Position numbers and translations under genes: made by a program. A DNA stretch of 64,000 nucleotides from Nocardia sienata NBRC 100364 (GTDB lineage: Bacteria; Actinomycetota; Actinomycetes; Mycobacteriales; Mycobacteriaceae), in the NCBI RefSeq assembly GCF_001613205.1, contig NZ_BDBX01000042.1, positions 56,458 to 120,457 of the forward strand. The letters are read 5' to 3'. The notes under the pieces are model-generated. The model was not told where the DNA came from. It searched no databases and saw nothing but the letters and a program-made list of their open reading frames with translations. This document shows positions 42,500-51,505 of the stretch, piece by piece (positions within the stretch are counted from its first letter, which is position 1; every line of letters starts with the position of its first letter).

Positions 42500-42874
42500 T
42501 CAGCTCTTCTCCTTCTTGGCGCCGTAACGGCTGCGGGCCTGCTTGCGGTTCTTCACACCCTGGGTATCGAGCGAGCCGCGGATGATCTTGTAACGCACAC
42601 CGGGGAGGTCCTTCACACGACCGCCGCGCACGAGCACCATCGAGTGCTCCTGCAGGTTGTGGCCTTCACCGGGGATGTAAGCCGTGACCTCGACCGCGCT
42701 GGTCAGCTTCACACGCGCGACCTTCCGCAGCGCGGAGTTCGGCTTCTTCGGGGTGGTGGTGTACACGCGGGTGCACACGCCACGACGCTGCGGGCTCCCC
42801 TTGAGGGCCGCGGTCTTGGTCTTGGCGACCTTGTCACGGCGACCCTTGCGGACCAGCTGGTTGATGGTTGGCAT
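42500..42874 (-). CDS. rpsL: 30S ribosomal protein S12
   Basis: Decoding-site ribosomal protein of 124 residues, first gene of the str operon. The loop TTTPKKPNSALRK keeps both lysines, and the second loop is GGRVKDLPGVRY; these are the wild-type residues at the two sites where streptomycin resistance mutations occur, so the gene predicts a streptomycin-sensitive S12. A good minus-strand promoter is seen about 210 bases upstream. Confidence 0.98.
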   Translation of the reverse strand: MPTINQLVRKGRRDKVAKTKTAALKGSPQRRGVCTRVYTTTPKKPNSALRKVARVKLTSAVEVTAYIPGEGHNLQEHSMVLVRGGRVKDLPGVRYKIIRGSLDTQGVKNRKQARSRYGAKKEKS

Positions 42875-43283
42875 ATACCGGCTTTCCTTTTATCGGTTAT
42901 GGCGGTGTCAGGGCTGTTCATCGAGCTTTCACCCGCACGTCCAACCACGTTTCTCGCGTCCCGAGGTCGGGCGTGTCGCGCGTAGTTCAGGGCCCGATTT
43001 ACAGGCACGCTGGAATCGTCAGCCGCTCTCGCTGGCCTACGTCTACGCTCGAACTTGCCCGTATCCTTCCGGGCACAGCGGTCCACTGTACTCGGGCGTA
43101 GTGAATAGGGTCAAAACCGGGGTGATGTTGTGATATGGCGGGCCGGCCACGGCCCCTCGAATTCCGGCTCTCGACCTCTCCCGGGCAGTCTCGCGTTTCC
43201 TTCTCAACCACCGGGCACCGCCGCTTGTTCCCGGTCCGACCCGGGGTCGCGGGGCGCGTACCGCGCGGAGCACCGGCGCAGTA
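42875..43283 (-). other. str operon leader and upstream region, no gene seen
   Basis: About 410 bases between rpsL and the DUF3558 gene. It contains the promoter at 43085-43114 and a long leader. I see no protein-like frame. The leader is long enough to hold regulatory RNA structure, but I cannot point to a specific one. Confidence 0.5.
43085..43114 (-). promoter_or_regulatory. likely promoter of the str operon
   Basis: On the minus strand TTGACC (43114-43109) and TACAGT (43090-43085) are separated by 18 bases, a good fit to a principal-sigma promoter. Transcription would begin near 43078 and give a leader of about 200 bases before rpsL. Confidence 0.55.
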
Positions 43284-43838
43284 CTAACGAGCGATATTGA
43301 GCGTCAGTTCGAGTAGTTTCTTGGCGGCGGCGCACGGGTCGGCCGTCCCGCCCGAGGAGTTCACCCACCAGCCGATCACCCCGGAGTCGGCTGCGCTCGC
43401 GGTCATCCCGCACGAATTCGGGTCGTTCGGCCGCCGCACCTCCAGCGCGATGGTCCCCTGCACGGTGGTCTTGGTGCTGGTGTATCCGAGTTTGTCGTTG
43501 GTCTCCTGTTCCGTACGCAACGACCCGTTCTCGTACCAGTTCAGCGTGAGCATTCCGGAGCCGCCGCCGATATCCCACATACAGACCGCGCCGAAGAACG
43601 AATCGCTGATATAGGTGTTACCGCCGAGCGCATCGATGATCTGCTGCTCGGTCACCACTTCGCATTCGCGCAGCAGTTTGTCGATCTGGGCGGTGTCCAC
43701 CGATTCGCCGCCGCCGACCGGGAGCGCGGTCCCTTCGACGGTACTGCCGCAGCCGGCGCCCAGCACAGTGACCGCCAGCAGGGCCAGCGCCGCGGCGGCG
43801 GTGCGCAGTCGCCGGTGGCGGGTTCGCAGACGTCGCAT
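43284..43838 (-). CDS. DUF3558 family lipoprotein
   Basis: A 184-residue lipoprotein: a basic N-terminus, hydrophobic AAAALALLAVTVLGAGC with the lipobox Cys, then a DUF3558 domain with the paired-Cys pattern (RECEVVT, AVCMWD, NSCGM, DPCAAAK). The family is restricted to mycolate actinobacteria and related groups; its role at the cell envelope is unknown. ATG 43838 sits behind GGAG-TGAAGAGG; GTG 43847 overlapping the preceding stop is an alternative. It pairs with the similar gene upstream. Confidence 0.85.
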   Translation of the reverse strand: MRRLRTRHRRLRTAAAALALLAVTVLGAGCGSTVEGTALPVGGGESVDTAQIDKLLRECEVVTEQQIIDALGGNTYISDSFFGAVCMWDIGGGSGMLTLNWYENGSLRTEQETNDKLGYTSTKTTVQGTIALEVRRPNDPNSCGMTASAADSGVIGWWVNSSGGTADPCAAAKKLLELTLNIAR

Positions 43839-43843
43839 CCTCT

Positions 43844-44374
43844 TCACTCCAGCCGCTCGATTGTCAGTTCGGCCAGCGCCCGGCTGCGGTCGCACGGGTT
43901 GCCGCGGTCGGTGCTGAACGAACCCAGCGAGGTGGACCATTCGAAGAAGTCGTCGTCGAGCTGGACCGCGAGATCGCAGATGGTGCCGGTGGGATCGAGT
44001 GCCGCGAATCCGTTGCGGCCGCCGACGGTGATCGGTTCCGGCGGCCGGCCGTGCGTGGTGACCCAGGCCTTCTCTCTTTCCAGCGGGCTACCGCGATAGG
44101 AGGCGAAAGTGATCGAGGCGCCGCCCAGCCCGCCCGACTGCCAGTTGCAACCGACCGCGTTCTTGTACGACTGGACGATCTGCCGCAGACCCCCTACATC
44201 GCGTACCTCGTTATCGGTGACATGCCCGCATTCCCCCACGAACGGACCCAGCGCGGCCACTTTCGGCGCCGGACCGCGCGGCCCGTCGGCTTCCTCGGAG
44301 CCCTGGCCGGAACCGCAGCCCGTCAGAGCAAACGCCGCGGTTAACCCGAGGACTATCGCCGACCTGATCCGCAT
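43844..44374 (-). CDS. DUF3558 family lipoprotein
   Basis: A 176-residue lipoprotein and first of a tandem pair. Signal segment AIVLGLTAAFALTGC with lipobox Cys, then GECGHVTDNEVRDVGG, VGCNWQSGG and NPCDRSRALAELTIE as in DUF3558. The two neighbours share the fold and cysteine spacing but little sequence, so they are old duplicates. ATG 44374 is preferred to GTG 44383. The stop overlaps the possible GTG start of the second gene. Confidence 0.85.
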   Translation of the reverse strand: MRIRSAIVLGLTAAFALTGCGSGQGSEEADGPRGPAPKVAALGPFVGECGHVTDNEVRDVGGLRQIVQSYKNAVGCNWQSGGLGGASITFASYRGSPLEREKAWVTTHGRPPEPITVGGRNGFAALDPTGTICDLAVQLDDDFFEWSTSLGSFSTDRGNPCDRSRALAELTIERLE

Positions 44375-44452
44375 GCCGTGCACAATACCGACGAACGGCG
44401 TTACCCGAGGGCGGCGCAGGTAACCGGTGGTTTCCCACGCCGCCCGGCGCCG

Positions 44453-45427
44453 TCAGCGCAGCGTGACGACCACCTTGCCGGTGGCGGAGCGGTTTTCCAG
44501 CGACGCGACGGCCTGCGCGGCCTGTTCCAGCGGGAACAGCACCGCCTGCGGCGCGGCGATCTTGCCGGAGGCGAACAGCGGCTCGACCTCGGCCCACTGC
44601 TCGGCCAGATAGCCCGGGTGCGAGAGCATCCATTCACCCCAGCCCGCGCCGACGACCTCGACGTTCTTCAGCAGCAGCCGGTTCACCTTCACAGTCGGGA
44701 TATCACCGCCGGTGAAGCCGACCACCAGCAGCCGGCCGCCGCGGGCCAGCGAGCGGATGCTGTCGGTGAAGCGATCACCACCGACCGGATCGAGCACGAT
44801 GTCCACACCGCGGTTGTCGGTGAGTTCCTTGACCCGGTCCAGCCAGCCGTCGGTGAGTACGACATCGGTGGCGCCGTGCGCCCGGGCGACCTCGGCCTTC
44901 TCCTCGGTGCTCACCACCGCGATCACCCGGCCGGCGCCCAGTGCGCCCGCCAGTCGCAGGGTGGAAGTGCCGATACCACCGGCGGCGCCGTGAACCAGCA
45001 CGGACTCACCTTCGGCGAGACGGCCGCGGTTGCGCAGGCAGAAGTGCACGGTGAGATCGTTGAACAGGATTCCGGCGCCCGCCTCGAAGGAGATGTTGTC
45101 CGGAAGTTTGAAGACCATCTCGGCGGCGGTGGCGGCGACTTCGCCCATGGCGCCACCGAGCATGGTGAGGGCACAAACGCGGTCGCCGGGCTGCACATGC
45201 GCGCCCTCGGGAGCTTCGCGCACCACACCGGCGACCTCGCCGCCGACCACGAACGGCAGCTGAGGTTTCATCTGGTAGAGCCCACGGGTCATCAGCACGT
45301 CGGGGAAGGCCACCCCGGCGGCGTGCACATCGATCACCACGCCGCCGGGCAACGGCTGCGGTTGCGGGATGTCGACGATCTCGATCGCTTCCGGCCCTTC
45401 GAGTTTGCTGACCTGAGCTGCGCGCAT
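44453..45427 (-). CDS. NADPH:quinone oxidoreductase (zinc-free MDR family)
   Basis: A 324-residue quinone-reductase-like MDR protein. GroES-like domain with AAGVAFPDVLMTRGLYQ (the Asn/Asp position typical of zinc-free QOR), then the cofactor motif VLVHGAAGGIGTSTLRLAGALGA and the DIVLDPVGGDRF block. No zinc-binding cysteines are seen. It probably reduces quinones or enones in the cytoplasm. It is followed after about 80 bases by the DUF3558 pair in the same direction, but there is no functional link to them. Confidence 0.85.
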   Translation of the reverse strand: MRAAQVSKLEGPEAIEIVDIPQPQPLPGGVVIDVHAAGVAFPDVLMTRGLYQMKPQLPFVVGGEVAGVVREAPEGAHVQPGDRVCALTMLGGAMGEVAATAAEMVFKLPDNISFEAGAGILFNDLTVHFCLRNRGRLAEGESVLVHGAAGGIGTSTLRLAGALGAGRVIAVVSTEEKAEVARAHGATDVVLTDGWLDRVKELTDNRGVDIVLDPVGGDRFTDSIRSLARGGRLLVVGFTGGDIPTVKVNRLLLKNVEVVGAGWGEWMLSHPGYLAEQWAEVEPLFASGKIAAPQAVLFPLEQAAQAVASLENRSATGKVVVTLR

Positions 45428-45668
45428 ATGCCGACCTCTCTGTTCGCCGACCGGCGGCTATAGAGACGCGCCAGTCGATATGTACCAATCCACCCGTCCT
45501 CAACAACTTAATCGGCGTCACCGGCTCGAGTCCATCCCCCGATCGAGCCGGGCGGGCACGCACCGGCGCGTACGGCCGATCACCGCTGGTCGAGCGCCCC
45601 GCGCAGCGCGGTTTGTTTGTTGGGCTCGGCCGCGAGAGCAACGGGTGGGATTCCTAGCTCACCGGTAG

Positions 45669-45938
45669 CGCGGTCACCGATACCCGGGCTATGCACTGCA
45701 GACCATCGACCCGACCTTCAACTCCTATTCGCTGCCCGGTCACGGCGCTATCTGGAATTCGGTGGACAACATCATCGCCGGTACGCGATACGCCATCGAA
45801 CGGTACGGATCGCTGAGCAATGTGCCCGGGGTGGTCGGGGTCTCCAACGGCACCGGTTACGTCGGATACCGACCGCCGCCACACGCCGAGCACAGAGAAC
45901 CGACGGCTCGGCGTGGCGCTGTGACACACGACCCGTAA
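45669..45938 (+). pseudogene. C-terminal remnant of a transglycosylase or phage tape-measure protein
   Basis: The frame after TAG (45666) encodes GYALQTIDPTFNSY, then GAIWNSVDNIIAGTRYAIERYGSLSNVPGV and GTGYVGY. This matches the end of a lytic-transglycosylase domain as found in actinophage tape-measure proteins (LMQTIDPTF, NI-AG-RYAI-RYGS). The catalytic Glu and everything upstream are missing, and no start codon is available. Probably prophage debris. The rest of 45428-45999 contains no gene that I can see. Confidence 0.65.
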
Positions 45939-45999
45939 AGTCGTCTCACAGGAAATACGCAGAAGTACCGCGGCCCAACCCGCCGCGCGAGGAGCACAA

Positions 46000-46770
46000 G
46001 TGTCACTCGATCAGCCACTCGCCCCGCTTCCCCAGGAGGGCATGGGGTTCGTTACGGCGTGGCCGGTGCGAGCCGGCGACGTGGACCCGTACAACCGTGT
46101 ACGCCTCGACGGTGTCGCCCGCTACCTCCAGGACATCGCCTGGGAACACCTCCAGCAATCGGTCCTGGAACGCAGCGACCCGAACTGGATCATCCGGCGC
46201 ACGGTGATCGACGTGATCCGGCCGGTACTGTGGCCAGACCACGTCCACCTGCGACGCTGGTGTTCGAGTATGTCCACCCGCTGGGCGAATATGCGGGTCC
46301 GCGTCACCAGCGACCGGGGCGGCCTGATCGAAACCGAAGGTTTCTGGATCAATATCAACGAGTCGAACAATATGCCCGCCCGGATCAGCGACGCGGGCCT
46401 GGCCTACCTCGCCCAGACCACCGACGAGCAGCGACTCCGCTGGCGCCCCTGGCTCACCGACCCGGCGCCACCCGAATCCGACACCGACCTGCCGTTCCCG
46501 CTGCGAGCCACCGATATCGACCAGTACAACCATGTGAACAACACCTGCTATTGGCAGGCCGTGGAGCAGTATCTGGTCGACTACCCCAAACTGGTCGGCG
46601 GCCCGCACCGGGCGGTCATCGAATACGTCGCCCCGGTCCTGGCCCGGCAGCACATCAGCGTCCGCAGCAGGTACGAACCAGGCGACCGGACCACGGGCCG
46701 CCCCACCCTGCGCCTATGGTTCGTCGTGGACGGAATCACCACCACAATCGTCCGTATAGCGCCGCTGTAG
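46000..46770 (+). CDS. acyl-ACP thioesterase (FatA/FatB-like)
   Basis: A 256-residue double hot-dog thioesterase. The N-terminal half has VRAGDVDPYNRVRLDGVARYLQDIAWEH; the C-terminal half has the catalytic ATDIDQYNHVNNTCYWQAVE with the Asn/His pair of the plant-like family. It would release free fatty acid from ACP. GTG 46000 follows GAGGAGCACAA. It is monocistronic and faces the FprB-like gene across a strong hairpin. In a mycolate producer with a FAS-I system, its purpose is not obvious. Confidence 0.85.
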   Translation: MSLDQPLAPLPQEGMGFVTAWPVRAGDVDPYNRVRLDGVARYLQDIAWEHLQQSVLERSDPNWIIRRTVIDVIRPVLWPDHVHLRRWCSSMSTRWANMRVRVTSDRGGLIETEGFWININESNNMPARISDAGLAYLAQTTDEQRLRWRPWLTDPAPPESDTDLPFPLRATDIDQYNHVNNTCYWQAVEQYLVDYPKLVGGPHRAVIEYVAPVLARQHISVRSRYEPGDRTTGRPTLRLWFVVDGITTTIVRIAPL

Positions 46771-46813
46771 ACCGCGCATCGCCCCGAGGCGCAAACCCCA
46801 CCCACGCACAGCT

Positions 46814-46853
46814 GTGGGCCCGTGCCCCGGATCGCTCCGGGGCACGGGCCCAC
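46814..46853. terminator. bidirectional terminator hairpin
   Basis: GTGGGCCCGTGCCCCGG (46814-46830) pairs perfectly with its complement at 46837-46853 over a six-base loop, a 17-bp stem. It lies midway between two convergent genes (stops 46770 and 46887), so it should end transcription from both sides. Confidence 0.8.
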
Positions 46854-46886
46854 TCCATCGCACGGCCAGGCCGTCGGCCGTCGCCG

Positions 46887-48563
46887 TCAGCTACCGCCCT
46901 TGGCCGCCTGGAGCAGGTCGGCGAGGGAGGTGAACTTGACCCGGGGCCGGCCCGACTCCTTGCCGGCACCGCGTTCGGCCTGGTCGATCGCTTTCCAGCC
47001 GACCCGGTCGACCAGGTCCGGCTGGCGTTCCTGGACCAGGGCGCGCAGCGCGTCCCGGTCGGCGGTGGGAGGGGCCAGCTTGCCCGCGATGAAGTCGGCG
47101 ATCAGGCCCTCCACCGTTTCCTCGGAGTCGACCCGGTTGGAACCGATGACCCCGCGCGGGCCGCGTTTGATCCAGCCGCTGACGTACACACCGGTGAGCG
47201 GCAGGCCGTCGGCACCGATCACGCGGCCGTGTTCGTTGGGGACCACCGCGCGCTTCTCGTCGAAGGGCAGGTCCGGGATCGGCCGGCCACGGTAGCCGAT
47301 CGACCGCAGCACCAGCGAAGCCGGGAGACTGCCGACCTCACTGGTGGGGCGGGCGTTGAGAATGCCGTCCTCTTCCACCAGTTCGTTGCGGGCGTACTCC
47401 AGCGCTTCGACCTTGTCGGTGCCGGTGAGCGCGGTCGGGGCGGCCAGATACTTGAACACGATCCGTTTGTTGCCCTCGGTCGGCGGTTTCGCCGCGAACT
47501 CCTCGGCCAGCGCGTATTTCAGTTTCAGCGAAGGTTCGACCTCCGGGTGGTCGAGCAGGGCCTGCGAGGCCGGGTCGAGTTCGAGTTCGGCGGGGTCGAT
47601 GACGATATCGACCCCGGACAGGTGCGCGAGCGCCAGGAACTCCGGCGAGGTGTAGGCCGCCTGCAACGGACCGCGCCGGCCCAGCACCACGACCTCGCGA
47701 ATATTGCTCCCGCGCAGGGCGGCCAGGGCGTGGTCGGCGATATCGGTTTTCGCGAGCTCATCGGGATGCACGGTCAGCACGCGGGCGACATCGAGGGCGA
47801 CATTGCCGTTGCCGACGATGATCGCCCGCTCGCCGGAGAGGTCGAAGACCCGGTCGGCGTAGTCGGGATGCCCGTTGTACCAGGCCACGAACTCGGTCGC
47901 CGAATGGCTGCCGGGCAGATCCTCACCGGGGATGCCCATCCGCCGGTCCGAGGAGGCGCCCACCGCGTAGAGGACCGCGTGGTGATGGGCCAGCAGTTCC
48001 TCGTGGGTGATGTGCTTACCGACCTCGACGTTCAGGTAGTACTGCAGGGTGTCGCGCCGGAAGGCCGATTCGAACATGGCCGCGACCGTTTTGGTGCCGG
48101 GATGGTCGGGGGCCACCCCCGCGCGGACCAGACCCCACGGCGTGGGCAGCCGGTCGAACATCTCCACCTGGACATCGCAGCGCCGCAGCAGTTCGTCGGC
48201 CGCGTAGGCGGCCGCGGGGCCGGCGCCGACGATCGCGACCCGCAACGTACCCAGGTCCTTGGGCGGCCGCACCGGGGTCGCGATCGGATCCAGGTTCGAC
48301 TCCAGCGGGTGCCGCTCGAACCAGGCCGCGTTGATCTCCCGGAAGCGGGCCAGCGACGCGGACAGATCGTCCTCGGAGAAGATGGCCTCCACCGGGCACG
48401 CGTCGACACAGGCGCCGCAGTCGATGCAGGTGTCGGGGTCGATGTAGAGCATTTCGGTCGTGGCGAATTCCGGCTGGTCCGGAGTCGGGCGGATGCAGTC
48501 GACCGGGCACTCGGAAACGCAGCTCGCGTCGTTACAGCAACGCTGCGTGATTACGTAGGCCAT
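46887..48563 (-). CDS. ferredoxin-NADP reductase with N-terminal ferredoxin domain (FprB-like)
   Basis: A 558-residue fusion. Residues 1 to about 75 are a bacterial-type ferredoxin with two cysteine clusters (CCNDASCVSECPVDC and CIDCGACVDACPVEA). From about residue 105 follows an adrenodoxin-reductase-like flavoenzyme (VAIVGAGPAAAYAADELLRR, VRAGVAPDHPGTK, IIVGNGNVALDVARVL, VYVSGWIKRGPRGVIGSN). This is the architecture of mycobacterial FprB. It passes electrons between NADPH and ferredoxin, and might serve the P450s in this window. Convergent with the thioesterase gene. Confidence 0.9.
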   Translation of the reverse strand: MAYVITQRCCNDASCVSECPVDCIRPTPDQPEFATTEMLYIDPDTCIDCGACVDACPVEAIFSEDDLSASLARFREINAAWFERHPLESNLDPIATPVRPPKDLGTLRVAIVGAGPAAAYAADELLRRCDVQVEMFDRLPTPWGLVRAGVAPDHPGTKTVAAMFESAFRRDTLQYYLNVEVGKHITHEELLAHHHAVLYAVGASSDRRMGIPGEDLPGSHSATEFVAWYNGHPDYADRVFDLSGERAIIVGNGNVALDVARVLTVHPDELAKTDIADHALAALRGSNIREVVVLGRRGPLQAAYTSPEFLALAHLSGVDIVIDPAELELDPASQALLDHPEVEPSLKLKYALAEEFAAKPPTEGNKRIVFKYLAAPTALTGTDKVEALEYARNELVEEDGILNARPTSEVGSLPASLVLRSIGYRGRPIPDLPFDEKRAVVPNEHGRVIGADGLPLTGVYVSGWIKRGPRGVIGSNRVDSEETVEGLIADFIAGKLAPPTADRDALRALVQERQPDLVDRVGWKAIDQAERGAGKESGRPRVKFTSLADLLQAAKGGS

Positions 48564-48739
48564 ATTTGTGCAGATCCTCGAGACTTATATGCGGGCTGGT
48601 GCCGTCCGGGTCGCGGGTGGCAGGGCGTGACGACTGAGCGTGGACCGGGATCACCGGGCCTACCTCTATTGTGACGCCGCTTTCAGTTTGCCTCGAGTGT
48701 GTTGTGGATCTCCGCACGGAGGGTGCCTACGGTGGACCC

Positions 48740-49231
48740 ATGGCTCGGACTCTGATCTTGATGCGGCACGGGAAATCGGCGTACCCGGCCGGAATCGAGG
48801 ACCACGAGCGCCCGCTGGCGCCGCGCGGTAAACGGGAGGCGGCATTGGCCGGCACCTGGCTGCGGGCGAAGCAGCCACCGATCGACGCGGTGCGTTGTTC
48901 CACCGCGACCCGCACCCGGGAAACACTCGCCGCCACCGGGATCACCGCACCGGTCGAGTTCGAGCCCGGGATCTACGAGGCCACGACCGACTATTTGATC
49001 GAACTGATCGGGCTCACCGACCCCGCGGTCTCGACCCTGCTGGTGATCGGGCACGCGCCGGGTATGCCGTGGACGGCCTGGGACCTCGCGGCCCAGCACG
49101 ATACCGAGGACGCGATCGGGTTGAGCCGCAAGTTCCCCACGTCCGCCCTGGCGGTGCTGCGCCTACCCGGCGAATGGGACCAGGTGGGCCCGGGTGCGGG
49201 CGACCTGGTGACCTTCCACGTGCCGCGCTGA
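48740..49231 (+). CDS. phosphohistidine phosphatase SixA family
   Basis: A 163-residue histidine phosphatase. The RHG triad is in LILMRHGKSAYP, the second catalytic region in CSTATRTRETL, and the distal His in LVIGHAPGMP. The family removes phosphate from histidine phosphotransfer domains; substrates here are unknown. ATG 48740 is used. It is divergent from the FprB-like gene and ends close to a convergent small membrane protein. Confidence 0.85.
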   Translation: MARTLILMRHGKSAYPAGIEDHERPLAPRGKREAALAGTWLRAKQPPIDAVRCSTATRTRETLAATGITAPVEFEPGIYEATTDYLIELIGLTDPAVSTLLVIGHAPGMPWTAWDLAAQHDTEDAIGLSRKFPTSALAVLRLPGEWDQVGPGAGDLVTFHVPR

Positions 49232-49234
49232 CAG

Positions 49235-49435
49235 TCAGCGCAGCAGTTTGCCGCCGAACACTGCTCCGGCGCCGAGCACGACGAGTAGCAGGAACGCCGC
49301 CCAGCCGCCGATCAGCCACCACACCAGACCGAACACCACGACGATCGGCGCCACCGCGATCGCGGTGATCACCGGGCTCTCTCTGACCGTGGCCCACGCC
49401 GAACGTGCCCGGACCCGGTCGATTTCCTTGGCCAT
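49235..49435 (-). CDS. small membrane protein (66 aa)
   Basis: A 66-residue protein with a soluble N-terminus (MAKEIDRVRARSAWATVRES) and two hydrophobic segments (VITAIAVAPIVVVFGLVWWL, and AFLLLVVLGAGAVFG). No family recognised. The stop is three bases from the SixA stop, tail to tail. Composition and the clear start support it as a real gene. Confidence 0.65.
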   Translation of the reverse strand: MAKEIDRVRARSAWATVRESPVITAIAVAPIVVVFGLVWWLIGGWAAFLLLVVLGAGAVFGGKLLR

Positions 49436-49634
49436 CCTCCCAGGTTACGTGCCGGACCCCGGATGCGCTGGTGCGCGCGTGTTCCGGTCGGCGACCCCCC
49501 TGGACGGGCACCGGCCACGCCCCGCGCGAGCGCGCCCTCCGGGTCGCGTGCGGCTGAGTACGCTGGCGCTCGGCGGTAGGGCCCCGGTCATGCCGTCGGG
49601 AGCAGATGGCCGGACACGGAAAGGAGCTGCGGAG

Positions 49635-49937
49635 ATGACCGAAGCGACCGAGCAGACCAAGGTGGTGCGCAACCCCGGCGAGAACCGATACGAGGTGTGG
49701 TACGGCGCCGAACTGGCCGGATTCGCCGAGTACACCGAGCGAGGCGGGGAAACCGTCTTCACCCATACCGAGATCGGATCGGAGTTCGGCGGTAAAGGGC
49801 TGGGCAGCCGGCTGGCCGAGTTCGCGATCTCCGACACCGTGGACCGCGGGCGCAAGATCCGGCCCGTATGCGCGTTCATCCGGAGCTACCTGGAAAAGCA
49901 TCCGCAGTACAACGAGCATGTGGTCGGCGGTGAGTGA
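49635..49937 (+). CDS. GNAT-like N-acetyltransferase (YjdJ type)
   Basis: A 100-residue single-domain acetyltransferase of the short GNAT type: GAELAGFAEYTERGGETVFTH, the acetyl-CoA loop GSEFGGKGLGSRLAEFAI and FIRSYLEKHPQY near the end. ATG 49635 follows GGAG. Its stop overlaps the pirin start, so the two are cotranscribed. Substrate unknown. Confidence 0.85.
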   Translation: MTEATEQTKVVRNPGENRYEVWYGAELAGFAEYTERGGETVFTHTEIGSEFGGKGLGSRLAEFAISDTVDRGRKIRPVCAFIRSYLEKHPQYNEHVVGGE

Positions 49938-50913
49938 CCTCGATCCGCACCCCACCGAGACCCTGTGCGAGCCGGGAATCGGGCCGGGGCCGCTAATTCG
50001 GCTGTATCCGGCCCGGGAGGTGCCGCTGGGCGGTGTGCGCGGCACCTATGTGGAACGGACCCTGCCGCAGCGGGATCTGCCGACCGTCGGGGCCTGGTGT
50101 TTCCTGGACTATTTCGGCGCCCCGACGGTGACCGTCACCGACGCGCCGCCCGATATCGATCCGCATCCGCATATCGGTCTGCAGACCGTCACCTGGCCGT
50201 TCGAGGGAATGATCCGGCACCGCGATTCCGTGCGCTCGGATGTGCGCATCGAGCCCGGCCAGCTCAATCTGATGACCTCCGGACGCGGGATCGCCCATTC
50301 GGAGTACACGGTGCCCGAGGCCCCCGCCGGGCGCGGGCTGCAACTGTGGGTCGCGCTGCCGGAGGGGCACCGCGATATCGCTCCCCATTTCGAGCAGCAC
50401 CGGGATCTGCCCGTCCGCACCGCCCCGGGTCTGCGGGCGACCGTGCTGCTGGGTTCGCTGGCCGGGGTGACCTCACCGGCGACGATCTACACCACCTTGG
50501 TAGGGGCCGATATCGAGATCGATCCCGCGACCGCGTCCACGCTGCCGCTGGAGCCGGAGTTCGAGTACGCACTGCTGGCGATCGAGGGCACGGTCACCGC
50601 CGCCGGATGCGAGCTCACGCCGGGCCCGCTGCTGTATCTGGGCACCGGCCGCGAGAGTCTCGACCTGTCCAGCGACTCCGGCGGCCGGTTCGCCCTGATC
50701 GGCGGGGAACCGCTCGCGGAGCAACTGGTGATGTGGTGGAACTTCGTCGCGCGCGAGCACGCGGAGATCGTGGCGGCCCGCGCGGATTGGGAGTCGCACA
50801 ACACCGAGCGTTTCGGTGATATCGCCGGCCATACCCCGGACCAGCGCATTCCGGCGCCACCCCTGCCCGGTGGGCAGCTGAGACCCCGCGCCCGGCGGCC
50901 GCACGGCAGCTGA
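49930..50913 (+). CDS. pirin family protein
   Basis: A 327-residue bicupin. The metal-binding residues are visible: DPHPHIGLQTVTWPFEG supplies two His, and GRGIAHSE gives the third His and the Glu. Pirins are either quercetinase-like dioxygenases or regulators. The C-terminal cupin ends with QLVMWWNFVAREHAEI. GTG 49930 overlaps the acetyltransferase stop; ATG 49918 in the same frame is an alternative. Confidence 0.85.
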   Translation: MSDLDPHPTETLCEPGIGPGPLIRLYPAREVPLGGVRGTYVERTLPQRDLPTVGAWCFLDYFGAPTVTVTDAPPDIDPHPHIGLQTVTWPFEGMIRHRDSVRSDVRIEPGQLNLMTSGRGIAHSEYTVPEAPAGRGLQLWVALPEGHRDIAPHFEQHRDLPVRTAPGLRATVLLGSLAGVTSPATIYTTLVGADIEIDPATASTLPLEPEFEYALLAIEGTVTAAGCELTPGPLLYLGTGRESLDLSSDSGGRFALIGGEPLAEQLVMWWNFVAREHAEIVAARADWESHNTERFGDIAGHTPDQRIPAPPLPGGQLRPRARRPHGS

Positions 50914-50928
50914 TCCGCCGGGCAGCGC

Positions 50929-50959
50929 TTGCTTGGAGTCCACTCCAGGTGGCTAACGT
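50929..50959 (+). promoter_or_regulatory. MerR-type promoter with 19-bp spacer and central dyad
   Basis: TTGCTT (50929-50934) and TAACGT (50954-50959) are 19 bases apart, the stretched spacing that MerR activators correct. Between them lies the dyad TGGAGT-CC-ACTCCA (50934-50947). It is 83 bases upstream of the MerR gene, so MerR probably activates itself and the downstream reductase from here. Confidence 0.7.
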
Positions 50960-51041
50960 TGTCCTCGTTCGACGAGAGAATATCGAGCGCCACATAGAAA
51001 GCTTTGTGGCGCAAAGGTTTTCGGCAAGGAGTGTAGTCGGC

Positions 51042-51488
51042 GTGAGTATCATCGAACCCGGCCCGGACATCACCGACCCGGCTCGGGAACTCCCCCGGCA
51101 TTCGATCGGGGCGGCGGCCCGGCACTGCGGTCTGAGCCAGGACACGTTGCGCTGGTACGAGCGCATCGGCCTGCTCGCCCATATCGGCCGCGACCACACC
51201 GGCAAACGCAGGTTCAGCGACCGCGACCTGGATTGGCTGACGCTGATCACCCGGTTGCGCACCACCGGTATGACCGTGGCGGACATGATCCGGTACGCCG
51301 AACTGGTCCGCGCCGGCGCGAGCACGATCCCCGAACGGCTCGCGATGTTCCGCAAGACCCGCGCCGATGTTCTCGACCGTATCGCCGAACTCGAACAGAC
51401 CGTGGCGGTGCTGGATCACAAGATCTCGCTCTACGAGCAGCACGTCCCCGGCGACGCCACCCGGTCACCCGACAACGCAGCATCGTGA
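51042..51488 (+). CDS. MerR-family transcriptional regulator
   Basis: A 148-residue MerR protein. HTH at residues about 22-55 (SIGAAARHCGLSQDTLRWYERIGLL), wing GKRRFSDRDLDWLTLI and a dimerising coiled coil ending in DHKISLYEQH. No cysteine cluster, so it does not sense metals or oxidants through iron-sulfur. GTG 51042 has AAGGAG upstream. It is followed 17 bases later by an aldo-keto reductase, a pairing common for this subgroup. Confidence 0.85.
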   Translation: MSIIEPGPDITDPARELPRHSIGAAARHCGLSQDTLRWYERIGLLAHIGRDHTGKRRFSDRDLDWLTLITRLRTTGMTVADMIRYAELVRAGASTIPERLAMFRKTRADVLDRIAELEQTVAVLDHKISLYEQHVPGDATRSPDNAAS

Positions 51489-51505
51489 AGGGACATCCGA
51501 GAAAC

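Noticed and set aside
46059..48674. 871-codon open frame on the plus strand
   Set aside because: Shadow of the thioesterase in another frame and of the FprB-like gene from the opposite strand.
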